A stretch of DNA of 6,009 nt from Clostridiales bacterium UBA6388 (GTDB lineage Bacteria > Bacillota > Clostridia > Oscillospirales > Oscillospiraceae), in NCBI GenBank assembly GCA_002437575.1, contig DJQK01000090.1, positions 1-6,009 of the forward strand. Direction: 5' to 3'. The translations under genes and the position numbers were made by a program. Below are positions 5,832 to 6,009 of the stretch, in pieces. How positions within the stretch are numbered: position 1 is the stretch's first letter; the number at the start of each line of letters is the position of its first letter. The notes beneath the pieces are model-generated. The model saw nothing but the letters and a program-made list of their open reading frames with translations. It had not been told where the DNA came from and did not search any database.

Positions 5832-6009
5832 ATGGTTAAGATCAGACTCAGAAGAATGGGCGCCAAGAAGGCTCCTTACTACCGCATCGTTGTCGCTGAC
5901 TCCCGCTTCCCGCGCGACGGCCGCTGCATCGAAGAGATCGGCACCTACGATCCCAAGGCGGACTCCGCTGTCACCATCGACGCAGAGAAGGCCAAGCAGT
6001 GGATCAAGA
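5832..6009 (+). CDS. rpsP: 30S ribosomal protein S16, 5' part (cut by window edge)
   Basis: The first 59 codons of S16 are present and the frame is open to the end of the window. The start MVKIRLRRMGAKKAPYYRIV, then ADSRFPRDGRCIEEIGTYDP, are the signature N-terminal blocks of this family. S16 is an early-binding 30S protein contacting 16S rRNA; the full protein is usually about 80-90 residues, so roughly a third is missing here. GGAGG (5820-5824) is 7 bases before the ATG. The gene follows ffh by 69 bases without a convincing terminator or promoter, so it is probably read from the ylxM promoter. In related genomes a KH-domain protein gene, rimM, trmD and rplS usually follow. Confidence 0.97.
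   Translation, partial: MVKIRLRRMGAKKAPYYRIVVADSRFPRDGRCIEEIGTYDPKADSAVTIDAEKAKQWIK

Overview
The window looks like a chromosomal segment of a fairly GC-rich Firmicute, most likely a Clostridia member close to Oscillospiraceae (Oscillibacter-type). This placement is inferred. It rests on the gene order ylxM-ffh-rpsP (YlxM is a Firmicutes-type protein), on strong GGAGG ribosome binding sites, on sigma-A consensus promoters with 17-bp spacers, on GC-rich coding DNA, and on a secreted protein with three SLH cell-wall anchor repeats. No mobile element, CRISPR array, tRNA or rRNA was seen.

Left part (1-1504). Bases 1 to about 365 hold no gene I can assign. The first 240 bases have only about 45% G+C, clearly lower than the genes that follow, and a start-less open frame of 104 codons runs leftward out of the window. 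After a probable extended -10 promoter comes a small stand-alone SWIM zinc-finger protein (444-896). It is followed by a gene with its own promoter for a four-helix membrane protein of unknown function (1013-1504). Both read rightward.

Middle (1505-4046). A strong two-way terminator hairpin (1519-1544) separates the membrane protein gene from a convergent, leftward gene (1555-3858). That gene encodes a 767-residue exported protein: signal peptide, phosphodiester glycosidase (NAGPA-like) domain, two probable Ig-like domains and three SLH repeats. It should be a surface-anchored enzyme acting on a sugar-phosphate bond. Its promoter lies back to back with the next one in a 188-bp divergent intergenic region that also carries a small inverted repeat.

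Right part (4047-6009). A promoter with perfect -35 and -10 hexamers drives ylxM, ffh and rpsP (the last cut by the window edge). This is the conserved protein-targeting and ribosome operon: YlxM is a helix-turn-helix partner gene, Ffh is the GTPase of the signal recognition particle, and S16 is a 30S ribosomal protein. The exported SLH protein next door is plausibly a client of the secretion machinery, but nothing in the sequence links them functionally.

I found no clearly new multi-gene system. The points most worth a second look are the low-GC left edge, the orphan SWIM protein, the unassigned membrane protein, and the architecture and divergent control region of the SLH glycosidase.
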